Shown here piece by piece: positions 17,039 to 25,392 of a stretch of DNA of 64,000 nt; position 1 is the stretch's first letter; each line of letters begins with the position of its first letter. Origin of the DNA: Algoriphagus machipongonensis. Its GTDB lineage: Bacteria; Bacteroidota; Bacteroidia; Cytophagales; Cyclobacteriaceae. The notes beneath the pieces are model-generated. The model made no database searches. It was not told where the DNA came from and saw only the letters and a program-made list of their open reading frames with translations. The stretch is taken from contig NZ_CM001023.1 of the NCBI RefSeq assembly GCF_000166275.1, forward strand, positions 3,475,001 through 3,539,000. The letters run 5' to 3'. The position numbers and the translations under genes were made by a program.

Positions 17039-17650
17039 TCAATGCATTCTATTACCTCTCAAACCAATTTCTTTCAACACTTCGGCTTCAAAAGTAAGCC
17101 ATTCCTGCCATCGAGAGTTCACCTTCTCAGGATCATTGTATTTCCTTGCTAGCTCTATAAAAGTCACATAATGACCGGCTTCTGAGATCATCAGTTCATA
17201 ATAAAAACTTTGTAGCTCAGGATCTTCAATGTTTTTGGAAAGCAATTTAAATCTTTCACAACTCCTTGCTTCAATCAATGCATTTAGCAACAAAACTTCG
17301 GTCAATTGCTGCCATCTATTTCCTCCTTTTTTTACAAACCCCTGAAGTTTCATTACATACTCGTCTTTCCTAGGTTCACCAAACCTCATGTTTCTCTTAC
17401 GGATCTGGTCCATCACTCTTTCGAAATGCCCCCATTCCTCAGAAACGATTGGCGTGAGGGTATCCACAAGCTCAGGCAGATCAAAAAACCTCAAAATCAA
17501 ACTGATACAAGAAGAAGCTGCCTTTTGCTCGCAATAAGCATGGTCAGTTAAAATATCCTCAATTTGCATCTCAGCAATATTTACCCACCTTGGATCTGTA
17601 GGTAATTTGAGGTGTAGCATTTTCTGTTTTGTATTTTCTTCCCAACTCAT
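17039..17650 (-). CDS. miaE: tRNA hydroxylase MiaE-like diiron protein
   Basis: Ferritin-like non-heme diiron monooxygenase expected to hydroxylate the isopentenyl side chain of ms2i6A at tRNA position 37, an oxygen-dependent step. Carboxylate and histidine ligands are visible as E-x-K (AYCEQKAASS), EEWGHFERV, LIEARSCERF and SEAGHYVTF, the ExxH pattern of both halves of the four-helix bundle. The length of 203 residues is close to known MiaE. I use the ATG at 17650, one base after the porin stop codon; a TTG at 17659 would add three residues and overlap. Its position behind lpxK and the porin gene gives no functional clue. Confidence 0.88.
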   Translation of the reverse strand: MSWEENTKQKMLHLKLPTDPRWVNIAEMQIEDILTDHAYCEQKAASSCISLILRFFDLPELVDTLTPIVSEEWGHFERVMDQIRKRNMRFGEPRKDEYVMKLQGFVKKGGNRWQQLTEVLLLNALIEARSCERFKLLSKNIEDPELQSFYYELMISEAGHYVTFIELARKYNDPEKVNSRWQEWLTFEAEVLKEIGLRGNRMH

Positions 17651-17651
17651 A

Positions 17652-19604
17652 TCAATCAAATAAATACCAAGAAATTCCTAAGTCGATAAATGATTTATAT
17701 CCAGTATAGCCTGGAGTAACGAAATACCCTTCCTCTTTCATTAAGCCACTATTGAAGTGGTTGTATTTCAATAACACACGAGTTCGGTTGATTCTAAAAT
17801 CAAGAAAAACATCACCCACAGGATAGGCAAAAACATTAAATGAATTTTGAATAAAGAACTGCTGGGTAGCTGGTGAATAAGCATCAGCAAAATAATCAGA
17901 CTTAAATCTGATATCTATCCCTAATTGGATATAAACGTTGTCATTAAAGGCAGGGCTATCAAAGTAAAATTTGGTATTCGCATAAAACTTGGGCACTCTA
18001 AAGGCATCACTTCCAACGCCTGAAATCTGAGTAAAAATCAGCTCATTCTCCCATCTGAATTTTTTTCCAATCTGAAAGTTGGCAATAAGGCCAGGCATCA
18101 ACATAAAGGCCTCTCCATCATTTTGAGTAGCAATCCTATCTTCATTAAAATAGATGTAATTGTTCACCCTATTGATCGTCAGACTAGGTCTCAGCCTTAT
18201 TTTATCGAAATTAAGGATTACTTTTCCCTTAATCTGATCTACCCCAGTATTCTCAAAATCATTGTCCCACTGGTAGAAGTTACCCATGTAATTTTGCTGT
18301 ACAGAGGTAGGTTTATACAAGGCTTTGGTATACTCCAGTTCTAACCAAGGAGAGACAAAAACTCCATTGAGACGATATGCTCCAGGCAGTAAATATTCCC
18401 CATTGGCAGTTAATGACCAGTTTTCAGAAAGCTCTCCCACCAATTGTCCTCCGATGTAAACTTCATTGAACTTATCATCTTCCTCAAAGTAAGGGTTTTG
18501 CATTCTACCTGCTCTGAATTTGGCATAAGCATTATAGAAAAACCCACCAAAAGTCCCTTTCAAACCCACTTCATTTCTCCATTCAGCAAATCTGTTTGGG
18601 TTAGTAGAAATGGTGTCACTTTGATTGTAACGTGTACTTGGGTAAAACAATGAATCTGTGGTCCTTAAGTCGGTATTGAATGTGAGTTTTTTGATTTTTC
18701 TATCAAAAATATGATAGAGTTGAAGGCCATCTTCTACCTTGTATTCATGGTAAAAATGATACTCTTGTCGAAGGTCTGTAGCCTGGGTATTTGACAACCA
18801 AACTTTTGCATCTTCATAGGTATAGTAAACGGATGTAGAATCAACTTCCGGCGGAATGATCCCACCAATTTCATTGACCAGATGCCTCATTCTTGAAAAA
18901 TTCCCCAAAAACCAATACTTCCCATTTTCGGTTCTATAATTCGTATGAAGAGAATAGGAAGTTTGCTCGACCATATTATCATCTCGAGCTACCGGATTCA
19001 AAGTCTTTCTTGCTTTAATCGTGTGAAATTCAAAACCTACATTCCACCTAGGGTTGATATTTCGAGCGAAGGCTATATCCAGTAAATTCCTATGGCCACC
19101 TCCAAAAAATGCTGCCATCTCAGTGAAAGGAGATTTTGTATCGTAATATCTGTTGTTTTCTGGTGCTTTAAAATAAATATCGTAAGCGGAATATCCTGAC
19201 CTCGTCCCGATTAAGGTTGGGATTTGATAAAAAACCGGTTTTGCTGCACTCCCTAAATTTGCAAGATCCTGATATTTCCATCCACTCTTCGCTACCGTGT
19301 CATAATTATGAAAATTGTTTAGGATAGTATCCTGAGGATAAAGAATCAAATTATTTCTTTTGATATCTTTTTCGAAAAAGAAAAGTGATGTTTTCGGTCC
19401 ATACACCTGCTTGGTACTATCATCCAAAAGTGGTCGCCTACCCTCTACTTCTTCCTCTTCTTCACCCTCTTGGTTGACCAACTCTCTATTCCTTTGTTGG
19501 TTGTTGGTATTGGTGATCGGCCGCTGTGCCAAAGCATCCAGCGACAGGCCCAAAACCATGATGATGAATAAACCGAGAACTCTGATTTTCACAATTTCTT
19601 TCAC
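17652..19604 (-). CDS. Putative outer-membrane porin (Porin_10 family)
   Basis: A 650-residue outer-membrane beta-barrel. A signal peptide (residues about 1-26, LGLFIIMVLGLSLDALA-Q) precedes a low-complexity acidic linker (EGEEEEEVEG, about 46-55). Then come alternating short strands with aromatic ends throughout (for example NPRWNVGFEFHTIKARK and FGGFFYNAYAKFRAG), finishing in a strand with a terminal aromatic (DLGISWYLFD). This matches the putative porin family of Bacteroidota; what it conducts is unknown. The start is GTG within a GTGA overlap with the lpxK stop codon, so translation is probably coupled to lpxK, and miaE begins one base after its stop. Confidence 0.82.
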   Translation of the reverse strand: MKEIVKIRVLGLFIIMVLGLSLDALAQRPITNTNNQQRNRELVNQEGEEEEEVEGRRPLLDDSTKQVYGPKTSLFFFEKDIKRNNLILYPQDTILNNFHNYDTVAKSGWKYQDLANLGSAAKPVFYQIPTLIGTRSGYSAYDIYFKAPENNRYYDTKSPFTEMAAFFGGGHRNLLDIAFARNINPRWNVGFEFHTIKARKTLNPVARDDNMVEQTSYSLHTNYRTENGKYWFLGNFSRMRHLVNEIGGIIPPEVDSTSVYYTYEDAKVWLSNTQATDLRQEYHFYHEYKVEDGLQLYHIFDRKIKKLTFNTDLRTTDSLFYPSTRYNQSDTISTNPNRFAEWRNEVGLKGTFGGFFYNAYAKFRAGRMQNPYFEEDDKFNEVYIGGQLVGELSENWSLTANGEYLLPGAYRLNGVFVSPWLELEYTKALYKPTSVQQNYMGNFYQWDNDFENTGVDQIKGKVILNFDKIRLRPSLTINRVNNYIYFNEDRIATQNDGEAFMLMPGLIANFQIGKKFRWENELIFTQISGVGSDAFRVPKFYANTKFYFDSPAFNDNVYIQLGIDIRFKSDYFADAYSPATQQFFIQNSFNVFAYPVGDVFLDFRINRTRVLLKYNHFNSGLMKEEGYFVTPGYTGYKSFIDLGISWYLFD

Positions 19605-20647
19605 TTTTGAAGAATTACCTGATCGATAAGTCTTTCTAGTTGTTGCGCATCTTCAGTGGGAAATTCCACTTGAATTGGCAGGACAAAAATCGGAATTTCT
19701 CTTAGAATTCCTTCCTGAGCAGAAAATTTAACTTTTACCGCATCTTTTTCCGTAGTGAGAATAACTGGATTTCGAGATTTATATTTTAGGTATAAGCTCC
19801 TAATTTTCTCAAAATCGCTATCCTGATATTCGTAGTGATCAGAAAAAGTTAAGACATCTAACATTTCGAAATGTTCTGAAACATGAGCTTTTAGATGCGA
19901 ATCACTTGCGAGACCGCTAAACAGAATCACCTGAGGATGAAATTCTATTTCTTGCCCCAAAGCATAGGGCTCACCATACCCAATTCCACTGAATAAAACA
20001 GGAACATCGGTATCAACATATTTCTTTATCATTTGGTGATATTGTCCCTTTATTTTTTCATTTGCATGGTTTGGAGTTTTAGTCACAACCACCATATCTG
20101 CCCTTGAAGCTCCTGAGCGACTTTCCCTTAACCTTCCCATGGGAAGTAAATAATCAGCAAAAAAAGGCCTGTCAAATGTGGTTAGAAGAATACTAAGGTC
20201 TGCCTGAACGTAGCGATGCTGAAAAGCATCATCCATGACAACCAAGTCCACATCAGGGAAATTGCTAGAAATCTTTTGGAAGGCTTCCAACCTCTTTTCG
20301 CCAACAAACACAGAAATTTCTTTTCCGAATTTTTGAAAAATCTGAAATGGTTCATCACCAATTTGTGCCGGGCTACTCGAAAAATCGGCTTTTAAAAAGC
20401 CAGAACTTTTTCTTCCATAACCTCTGCTTAAAGTGGCCAACTTTCTTTGATTCTTTATGTTCCTAATCAGATACTCTACCATAGGGGTTTTGCCTGTTCC
20501 TCCTACGCTGAGGTTTCCTACCAAAATACTAGGAATGGGCGTAGGTGTACTTTTCAACCAGCCAAGGTCAAAAAGCCAATTTCTGATTTTAGTGATCAGA
20601 TTATAAAGCACTGAAAACGGATAAAGCAAAAAAGCGTAAGGGCGCAT
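19601..20647 (-). CDS. lpxK: Tetraacyldisaccharide 4'-kinase LpxK
   Basis: Inner-membrane-associated kinase that phosphorylates the 4' position of the lipid A disaccharide, giving lipid IVA. An N-terminal amphipathic/membrane segment (about 1-35, PYAFLLYPFSVLYNLITKIRNW) precedes the P-loop NLSVGGTGKTPMVEYL (about 45-60), then ATLSRGYGRKSSGF, the catalytic region VVMDDAFQHRYVQADLSILL and TTEKDAVKV near the C-terminus. The length of 348 residues is normal. It is the first gene of a minus-strand operon (lpxK-porin-miaE-GyrI-like) and is divergent from the Nif3 gene across 41 bases. Confidence 0.95.
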   Translation of the reverse strand: MRPYAFLLYPFSVLYNLITKIRNWLFDLGWLKSTPTPIPSILVGNLSVGGTGKTPMVEYLIRNIKNQRKLATLSRGYGRKSSGFLKADFSSSPAQIGDEPFQIFQKFGKEISVFVGEKRLEAFQKISSNFPDVDLVVMDDAFQHRYVQADLSILLTTFDRPFFADYLLPMGRLRESRSGASRADMVVVTKTPNHANEKIKGQYHQMIKKYVDTDVPVLFSGIGYGEPYALGQEIEFHPQVILFSGLASDSHLKAHVSEHFEMLDVLTFSDHYEYQDSDFEKIRSLYLKYKSRNPVILTTEKDAVKVKFSAQEGILREIPIFVLPIQVEFPTEDAQQLERLIDQVILQK

Positions 20648-20660
20648 TCCTGAGAATTAC

Positions 20661-20668
20661 TAATTTTG
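20661..20668 (+). promoter_or_regulatory. -7 box (TAATTTTG) of the Nif3-family gene
   Basis: Exact TAnnTTTG match ending 20 bases before the ATG of the Nif3-like gene. No TTG -33 element is seen at the usual spacing, as the upstream bases are inside the start of lpxK. Confidence 0.45.
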
Positions 20669-20688
20669 ATCAAATAAACATAAAAATT

Positions 20689-21789
20689 ATGGGATACAAG
20701 ATTGGAGAACTGATTTCGTGGTTGGAATCTTTTGCACCACCAGCCTATCAGGAATCCTACGATAACGCAACTCTGATCACTGGAGACAGAAAGTCCGAAT
20801 TGACGGGCGTTCTCTGTACTCTGGATTGTACAGAAAATGTGGTCGATGAAGCAATAGAATTGGGAGCGAATTTGATCGTTGCCCATCACCCCATTGTCTT
20901 CCGAGGATTAAAAAGCTTTACCGGTCGAAACTATGTAGAGCGAACAGTGATCAAAGCAATCAAAAACGACATTGCTATTTTTGCCATCCACACGAATTTA
21001 GACCATGTCGCAGCAGGCGTAAATAAAAGAATATCAGATAGATTAGGTTTATTAAAAACCAAAATTCTACAACCTAAAAAGCAGCTTTTAAGCAAGTTGG
21101 AATTTTTCGTTCCCAATGAACAAAAATCCAAGGTCCTAGATGCAATTTTTAAAGCAGGAGCAGGAAAAATTGGAGAGTATTCCGATTGCTCTTTTCAAAC
21201 CTTAGGAACAGGGACTTTTACTCCTTCAGAAAAAGCGAATCCAAGTATCGGAGAAAAAGGAAAGCCCGAACAAGTGGATGAAACCAAAGTAGAAGTTTTG
21301 GTATCCAATCATTTGCTGGGAAAGGTGCTTGGTGTATTGAAACAAAGTCATCCTTACGAGGAAGTTGCCTATTACGTAAGCAATATTGAAAATGAAAACC
21401 AAGAGGTCGGCGCAGGCATGGTTGGTGAATTGGAAATGGAGATGGAAGAAATTGAATTTTTGGACTACCTCAAAGACAAAATGAACCTAAAAGTCTTGAA
21501 ACACACCGGGCTTTTGCAAAAGAAAATCAAGAAAGTTGCTGTTTGTGGCGGGGCTGGAATATTTTTACTCAACCAAGCCAAAAAAGTGAAAGCAGACGTA
21601 TTTATCACCTCAGACGTGAAATACCACGAGTTTTTTGATGTAGAAGAGCAATTAATTCTTTGTGATATTGGGCATTATGAAAGTGAAATTTTCACAAAAG
21701 AATTACTTGGGGAGCTATTGTCACAAAATTTTCCTAATATTGCACTCTATTTGACGAAAGTAGTTACAAATCCCACATCCTACCGATAG
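20689..21789 (+). CDS. Nif3-like dinuclear metal centre protein (YqfO/YbgI type)
   Basis: Member of the Nif3/DUF34 family, a hexameric dinuclear-metal protein whose cellular role is debated; it is often annotated GTP cyclohydrolase 1 type 2 on weak grounds. Metal-binding histidines are in LIVAHHPIVFRGLKSF (about 65-80), the second site in IHTNLDHVAAGVN, and the C-terminal half has CDIGHYESEIFTKE. Residues about 130-245 form an insertion with the pattern of the PII-like domain seen in long YqfO-type members (SKLEFFVPNEQKSKVLDAIF ... SHPYEEVAYYV). Hence the 366-residue length against about 250 for short forms. The zinc-ribbon gene starts 3 bases after its stop codon. Confidence 0.92.
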   Translation: MGYKIGELISWLESFAPPAYQESYDNATLITGDRKSELTGVLCTLDCTENVVDEAIELGANLIVAHHPIVFRGLKSFTGRNYVERTVIKAIKNDIAIFAIHTNLDHVAAGVNKRISDRLGLLKTKILQPKKQLLSKLEFFVPNEQKSKVLDAIFKAGAGKIGEYSDCSFQTLGTGTFTPSEKANPSIGEKGKPEQVDETKVEVLVSNHLLGKVLGVLKQSHPYEEVAYYVSNIENENQEVGAGMVGELEMEMEEIEFLDYLKDKMNLKVLKHTGLLQKKIKKVAVCGGAGIFLLNQAKKVKADVFITSDVKYHEFFDVEEQLILCDIGHYESEIFTKELLGELLSQNFPNIALYLTKVVTNPTSYR

Positions 21790-21792
21790 TAC

Positions 21793-22560
21793 ATGGAAAG
21801 TACAGTAGCACAAAAGCTCGAGGCTATACATAACCTTCAACTCATTGATTCAAGACTTGATGCACTAATTAAAGTAAGAGGTGCTCTTCCTGAGGAAGTT
21901 CAAGATCTAGAAGACGAGATTGCTGGCTATGAAACCCGTTTGGATAAGTTCCAAGCTGAGATTGAAGCATACGAAGAGGAGATCAAAACCCTCAAGGACA
22001 ACATCAAGGAATCTGAGAAACTTATCAAGAAGTATCAGGAGCAGCAGATGAATGTTCGAAACAACAGAGAATACGATGCCATCACCAAGGAGTTGGAGTT
22101 ACAAGACTTGGAGATCCAGGTATCAAAGAAGAAAATCTCTGAAGCTTCAGTCAAAATCGATCAGAAAAAAGTTGACCTTGATGAGTTAAATGCAATCATG
22201 AAGGATCGCCAGAAAGATCTTGATCTTAAGAAAAGCGAACTTTCTACCATTATCTCTGAAAGTGAGTCAGAAGAAGCGAAACTTAATAATGACCGCGAAA
22301 AGGCCATTAAAAAAGTGGAACCTCGATTAGTTAAATCTTACGAGAGAATCCGAAATAACGCTAAAAACGGACTTGCCGTAGTTATGGTCAAAAGAGGAGC
22401 TTGCGGAGGTTGTTTCAACACCGTGCCGCCTCAAAGACAAGCGGATATTCGTGAAAAGAAAAAATTAATCGTGTGTGAGCACTGCGGAAGAATCCTTGCT
22501 GGAGTTGAGGATGTAATCGAGGAGCCACCACCACCAAAAAAGAGAAGATCAAAAGCTTAA
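21793..22560 (+). CDS. Coiled-coil protein with C-terminal C4 zinc ribbon
   Basis: A 255-residue cytoplasmic protein. Residues about 20-180 form a long coiled coil with heptad Leu/Ile and charged residues (for example LDKFQAEIEAYEEEIKTLKD). The C-terminus is a four-cysteine zinc ribbon (CGGC at about 203-206 and CEHC about 25 residues later, then GRIL). This architecture matches the family of bacterial zinc-ribbon coiled-coil proteins that regularly follow Nif3-family genes, and both genes here are separated by 3 bases. A role as nucleic-acid or ribosome-associated factor is a guess from the zinc ribbon. The short acidic-proline-basic tail (EEPPPPKKRRS) is notable. A strong terminator follows. 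Confidence 0.88.
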   Translation: MESTVAQKLEAIHNLQLIDSRLDALIKVRGALPEEVQDLEDEIAGYETRLDKFQAEIEAYEEEIKTLKDNIKESEKLIKKYQEQQMNVRNNREYDAITKELELQDLEIQVSKKKISEASVKIDQKKVDLDELNAIMKDRQKDLDLKKSELSTIISESESEEAKLNNDREKAIKKVEPRLVKSYERIRNNAKNGLAVVMVKRGACGGCFNTVPPQRQADIREKKKLIVCEHCGRILAGVEDVIEEPPPPKKRRSKA

Positions 22561-22582
22561 TTCTCTAAAATACCAAGCATTA

Positions 22583-22615
22583 AAAACCCCGGAAATAATT
22601 AATTTTCGGGGTTTT
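22583..22615 (+). terminator. Intrinsic terminator of the Nif3/zinc-ribbon operon
   Basis: A 13-bp stem (AAAACCCCGGAAA against TTTTCGGGGTTTT, with one G-T pair) and a 7-base loop are followed by a T-rich stretch, 23 bases past the stop codon of the zinc-ribbon gene. Confidence 0.9.
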
Positions 22616-22672
22616 ATTTTTTTCTATTTGAATGCTTGATTTTTCGGGCATTATTTTAGTATCTTGAAAGCT

Positions 22673-23092
22673 ATGAGAAGTTTAGGAATCCTAGTAGTCA
22701 TTATGTTTTTATCAGTTTCATCCTTTGCGAAAACGGATGATCCCAAGACAATTATGGTCCTATTCCAAGCAAAGGAGCTAAAAGCACTCAAAACTTCCCT
22801 TTCGAAAATCGAAGCCCATTTTTCTGGTGTGTTCAAAACTAAAACTTATGAGGGTAATTCAGTCCCCACATTGGTGATAGAAGTACCCAATGAAGAATTT
22901 GACAAATGCATGCTCGGTGAGTTTATCATCAATCTTGGAAATAAATCTCAAGTTCAACTTCAAGACATCGCATTTAGAATGTTTGATTTGACAAAGGGGA
23001 AGAACGAGCTTCAAAGTTATTTTTCTGAATATGAAGATTTACAGCAGCAAAGAAAGAATGATAAAACTGCTAAGGCTAAAGTAAATCCTTAA
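22673..23092 (+). CDS. Small secreted hypothetical protein
   Basis: A 139-residue protein of unknown function. The ATG at 22673 (MRSLGILVVIMFLSVSSFA-K) gives a clean signal peptide cut near residue 19; an in-frame TTG nine bases upstream is less likely. The mature part has mixed alpha/beta character with a lysine- and glutamate-rich C-terminal helix (SYFSEYEDLQQQRKNDKTAK). No lipobox and one cysteine only. Its last 17 bases overlap the convergent phosphatase gene tail to tail. I do not recognise a family; periplasmic location is inferred from the signal peptide. Confidence 0.65.
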   Translation: MRSLGILVVIMFLSVSSFAKTDDPKTIMVLFQAKELKALKTSLSKIEAHFSGVFKTKTYEGNSVPTLVIEVPNEEFDKCMLGEFIINLGNKSQVQLQDIAFRMFDLTKGKNELQSYFSEYEDLQQQRKNDKTAKAKVNP

Positions 23093-23699
23093 GGTGATCC
23101 ACATCATTTCTTTTCAATAACTGAAATCCACCTTTTTCATCCTGTTCCAACAAATACAAACACAAGTTTTGATGTTCAAACTGATCCATATCTTTGAGAT
23201 CTAGTTTTAAAATCAAACTCAAAAATATCCGCATTGCCCTACCGTGCATACAAACTAAAACCGTTTCACCAGGGCCGTCAATAATTTTATCTATTCCCTT
23301 TTGCATTCGGGCTGCCACCATATTAGGGCTTTCTCCTCCCGCAATCGCATAATCAAGGTTTCCTAACTTCCACTGATTCAGCATATGATCATAATACTGA
23401 CTTTCATCCTTGGTCATAGGTGTTCCCTCATAATCTCCCCAAGAAATCTCATTCAGTTCAGCTAAGGCTATGACGGGCGTTCCAAGGTCTAAAAAACTCT
23501 GAATAGATTGCTGCGTTCTGATCAGTGCGGTGTGATACAATTGATCAAATTTCACTCCTTTGTAAGCTTCAAAAAAACATGCTGCCTGCTTCCTTCCAGT
23601 CTCATTTATATCAGCATTGATCCCACTTCCCTGAACTACACCTTTTAAATTAAAATCTGTTTGTCCGTGCCTAACTAGGTAAATTTTTTTTCGATTCAA
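23076..23699 (-). CDS. Histidine phosphatase family protein
   Basis: Phosphoglycerate-mutase-like phosphatase (2H phosphatase superfamily). The catalytic RHG motif is LVRHGQTDFN with His11, and the second conserved histidine is in VCMHGRAMRIFLS at about residue 156. Conserved ETGRKQA and TALIRTQQS segments correspond to the family's substrate-contact regions. At 207 residues it fits the broad-specificity GpmB/CobC/PhoE-like group; substrate unknown. The only start in frame before a stop is TTG at 23699. The gene is divergent from the menaquinone operon and overlaps the small secreted protein gene tail to tail. Confidence 0.88.
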   Translation of the reverse strand: MNRKKIYLVRHGQTDFNLKGVVQGSGINADINETGRKQAACFFEAYKGVKFDQLYHTALIRTQQSIQSFLDLGTPVIALAELNEISWGDYEGTPMTKDESQYYDHMLNQWKLGNLDYAIAGGESPNMVAARMQKGIDKIIDGPGETVLVCMHGRAMRIFLSLILKLDLKDMDQFEHQNLCLYLLEQDEKGGFQLLKRNDVDHLKDLL

Positions 23700-23706
23700 G
23701 ATTCTC

Positions 23707-23714
23707 TATTTTTG
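23707..23714 (+). promoter_or_regulatory. -7 box (TATTTTTG) of the menaquinone operon
   Basis: Exact TAnnTTTG match 38 bases ahead of the thioesterase ATG. No clear TTG -33 partner. It sits in the short divergent gap shared with the phosphatase gene. Confidence 0.45.
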
Positions 23715-23752
23715 TCTGCAAGCCCAAAGAAAACTTATTTACTTCAATTTTC

Positions 23753-24175
23753 ATGGTATTCAAGCAAAAGCCTTCAATAGAAGCGCTCAATAAGCAGAGT
23801 GAAAACAACATGGTCGAGCACTTGGGCATCGTTTTTACTGCAATTTCTGAAAATTCTATTTCAGCCAAAATGCCTGTAGATCACCGAACAAAACAACCCT
23901 TAGGTTTGTTACATGGCGGTGCAAATGTTGTCTTAGCAGAGACCTTGGGTAGCATTGCCAGTTCACTGACATTAGACCTTGAAAAACATTTCTGCGTAGG
24001 TCTGGAAATTAATGCCAATCACCTTAAGTCAGTAAGAGAAGGCTTTGTAACCGGCACTGCAAGTCCCATTCATTTGGGCAAAAGCACACAAGTATGGGAA
24101 ATAAAAATCGTCAATGAATTGGAGCAGCTTTGCTGCATCAGTAGAATTACGATGGCTATTTTAGATAAAAGATAA
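23753..24175 (+). CDS. menI: Hotdog-fold thioesterase, probable DHNA-CoA thioesterase (MenI-like)
   Basis: A 140-residue PaaI/YdiI-type hotdog thioesterase. The family's active-site region is visible as PLGLLHGGANVVLAETLGSIAS (about 48-69), with the conserved HGG turn and Glu. The central strand ends GLEINANHLKS. It lies directly ahead of menF and menD and its TAATG stop/start overlap with menF implies translational coupling, so hydrolysis of 1,4-dihydroxy-2-naphthoyl-CoA in menaquinone synthesis is the most economical assignment. The family has broad acyl-CoA specificity, so the function rests on context as much as on sequence. Confidence 0.8.
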   Translation: MVFKQKPSIEALNKQSENNMVEHLGIVFTAISENSISAKMPVDHRTKQPLGLLHGGANVVLAETLGSIASSLTLDLEKHFCVGLEINANHLKSVREGFVTGTASPIHLGKSTQVWEIKIVNELEQLCCISRITMAILDKR

Positions 24176-25392
24176 TGAACACGGAAGTTTCAAGCATTCA
24201 TACGAAAACAGAAACCATCCAACAAATGCTTCAATTGGGTCTCAAATCTGAAGGCTCTTTTGCATTTTGGAGAAAGCCCAATTCATCCCTTTTAGAAATG
24301 GTTTTGGATGAATCCAGTACTCCACAAAAAGTGGAACTGAATATAGAAACTCTGGAGCCAGGATTTGTTGTTCACCCTTTTGCTGACCAAGAGGATAAAA
24401 AAGCCTATTTCATCAAAGCAAATAAATACCTCAATTTCCATCTGGACAACCCAATAGAAATAGACGAGCTTCCCGAATGGGCGAAAATTCAATTACAAGG
24501 AGAAGAAAAGCTAAATGCGAAGGAAATTAGAGACCTTCTTCTTGGGCAAACTCAAAGTAACTCTAATCAGTTTTCTGAAACTTCTGAAGATAAGGATCAC
24601 TTTATCCAGTTAGTCAAAGATGGGATTCAGGCTATTCAAGATGGCTTGGTAGAAAAAGTAGTTCCTGCAAGAACGAAAACCATCAAGATCCCTGAAGAAT
24701 TTAATTTAGGCTGCACGCTGTTGAGCTTAATGAATTCTTATCCCAATGCATTTATCAATTTCTTCCATATCCCAAACGTAGGCACTTGGATCGGAGCTTC
24801 TCCTGAATCTTTGATTGAAACGAAAGGGGACTATTTTTACACGATGTCTCTGGCGGGTACTCAACCTGCATTCGGAGACAATCCACTTAAAACAGCCGCA
24901 TGGACTCAAAAAGAGATCGAGGAGCAAGCTTTGGTAAGTCGGTACATAGTTTCTTGCTTTAAGAAAATAAGATTAAGAGAATACGAGGAGCATGGTCCAA
25001 AGACCGTCATAGCCGGAGATTTGCTGCATCTTAAATCAGATTTCCGAATCAATATGCAGAGCACTGGTTTTCCAGATCTTGGTTCGATTATGCTGAACCT
25101 CCTCCATCCTACCTCTGCGGTTTGCGGAATGCCTAGGAAAGAGTCTCATGATTTCTTACAAAAATATGAGGGTTTTGACCGTTCCTTTTTTGCTGGCTTT
25201 CTTGGACCAGTGAATATTCAGGGAGAGACATCAATTTATGTTAACCTAAGAACGGCCTCTCTTTTTAGTGATCAGGCTATACTTTATTCCGGCGCAGGTG
25301 TTACAGAAGATTCTGATCCCCAAAAAGAATGGGAAGAAACTGAGTTAAAATGTAAGATCATCGGTAAGTTCATCCAAAATCCTCAAAGTTGA
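24175..25392 (+). CDS. menF: Isochorismate synthase MenF
   Basis: Chorismate-binding enzyme that isomerises chorismate to isochorismate, first committed step toward menaquinone. The chorismate-binding fold covers residues about 150-400: IQAIQDGLVEKVVPARTK, PESLIETKGDYFYTMSLAGTQ, the HPTSAVCGMPRKE segment, the FAGFLGPV loop and YSGAGVTEDSDPQKEWEETELK at the end. The lysine in the VEKVVPAR helix is the general base region expected of isochorismate synthases rather than anthranilate synthase. The 405-residue length is usual. The start codon overlaps the thioesterase stop (TAATG), and the stop overlaps the menD start, so the three form one operon. Confidence 0.93.
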   Translation: MNTEVSSIHTKTETIQQMLQLGLKSEGSFAFWRKPNSSLLEMVLDESSTPQKVELNIETLEPGFVVHPFADQEDKKAYFIKANKYLNFHLDNPIEIDELPEWAKIQLQGEEKLNAKEIRDLLLGQTQSNSNQFSETSEDKDHFIQLVKDGIQAIQDGLVEKVVPARTKTIKIPEEFNLGCTLLSLMNSYPNAFINFFHIPNVGTWIGASPESLIETKGDYFYTMSLAGTQPAFGDNPLKTAAWTQKEIEEQALVSRYIVSCFKKIRLREYEEHGPKTVIAGDLLHLKSDFRINMQSTGFPDLGSIMLNLLHPTSAVCGMPRKESHDFLQKYEGFDRSFFAGFLGPVNIQGETSIYVNLRTASLFSDQAILYSGAGVTEDSDPQKEWEETELKCKIIGKFIQNPQS

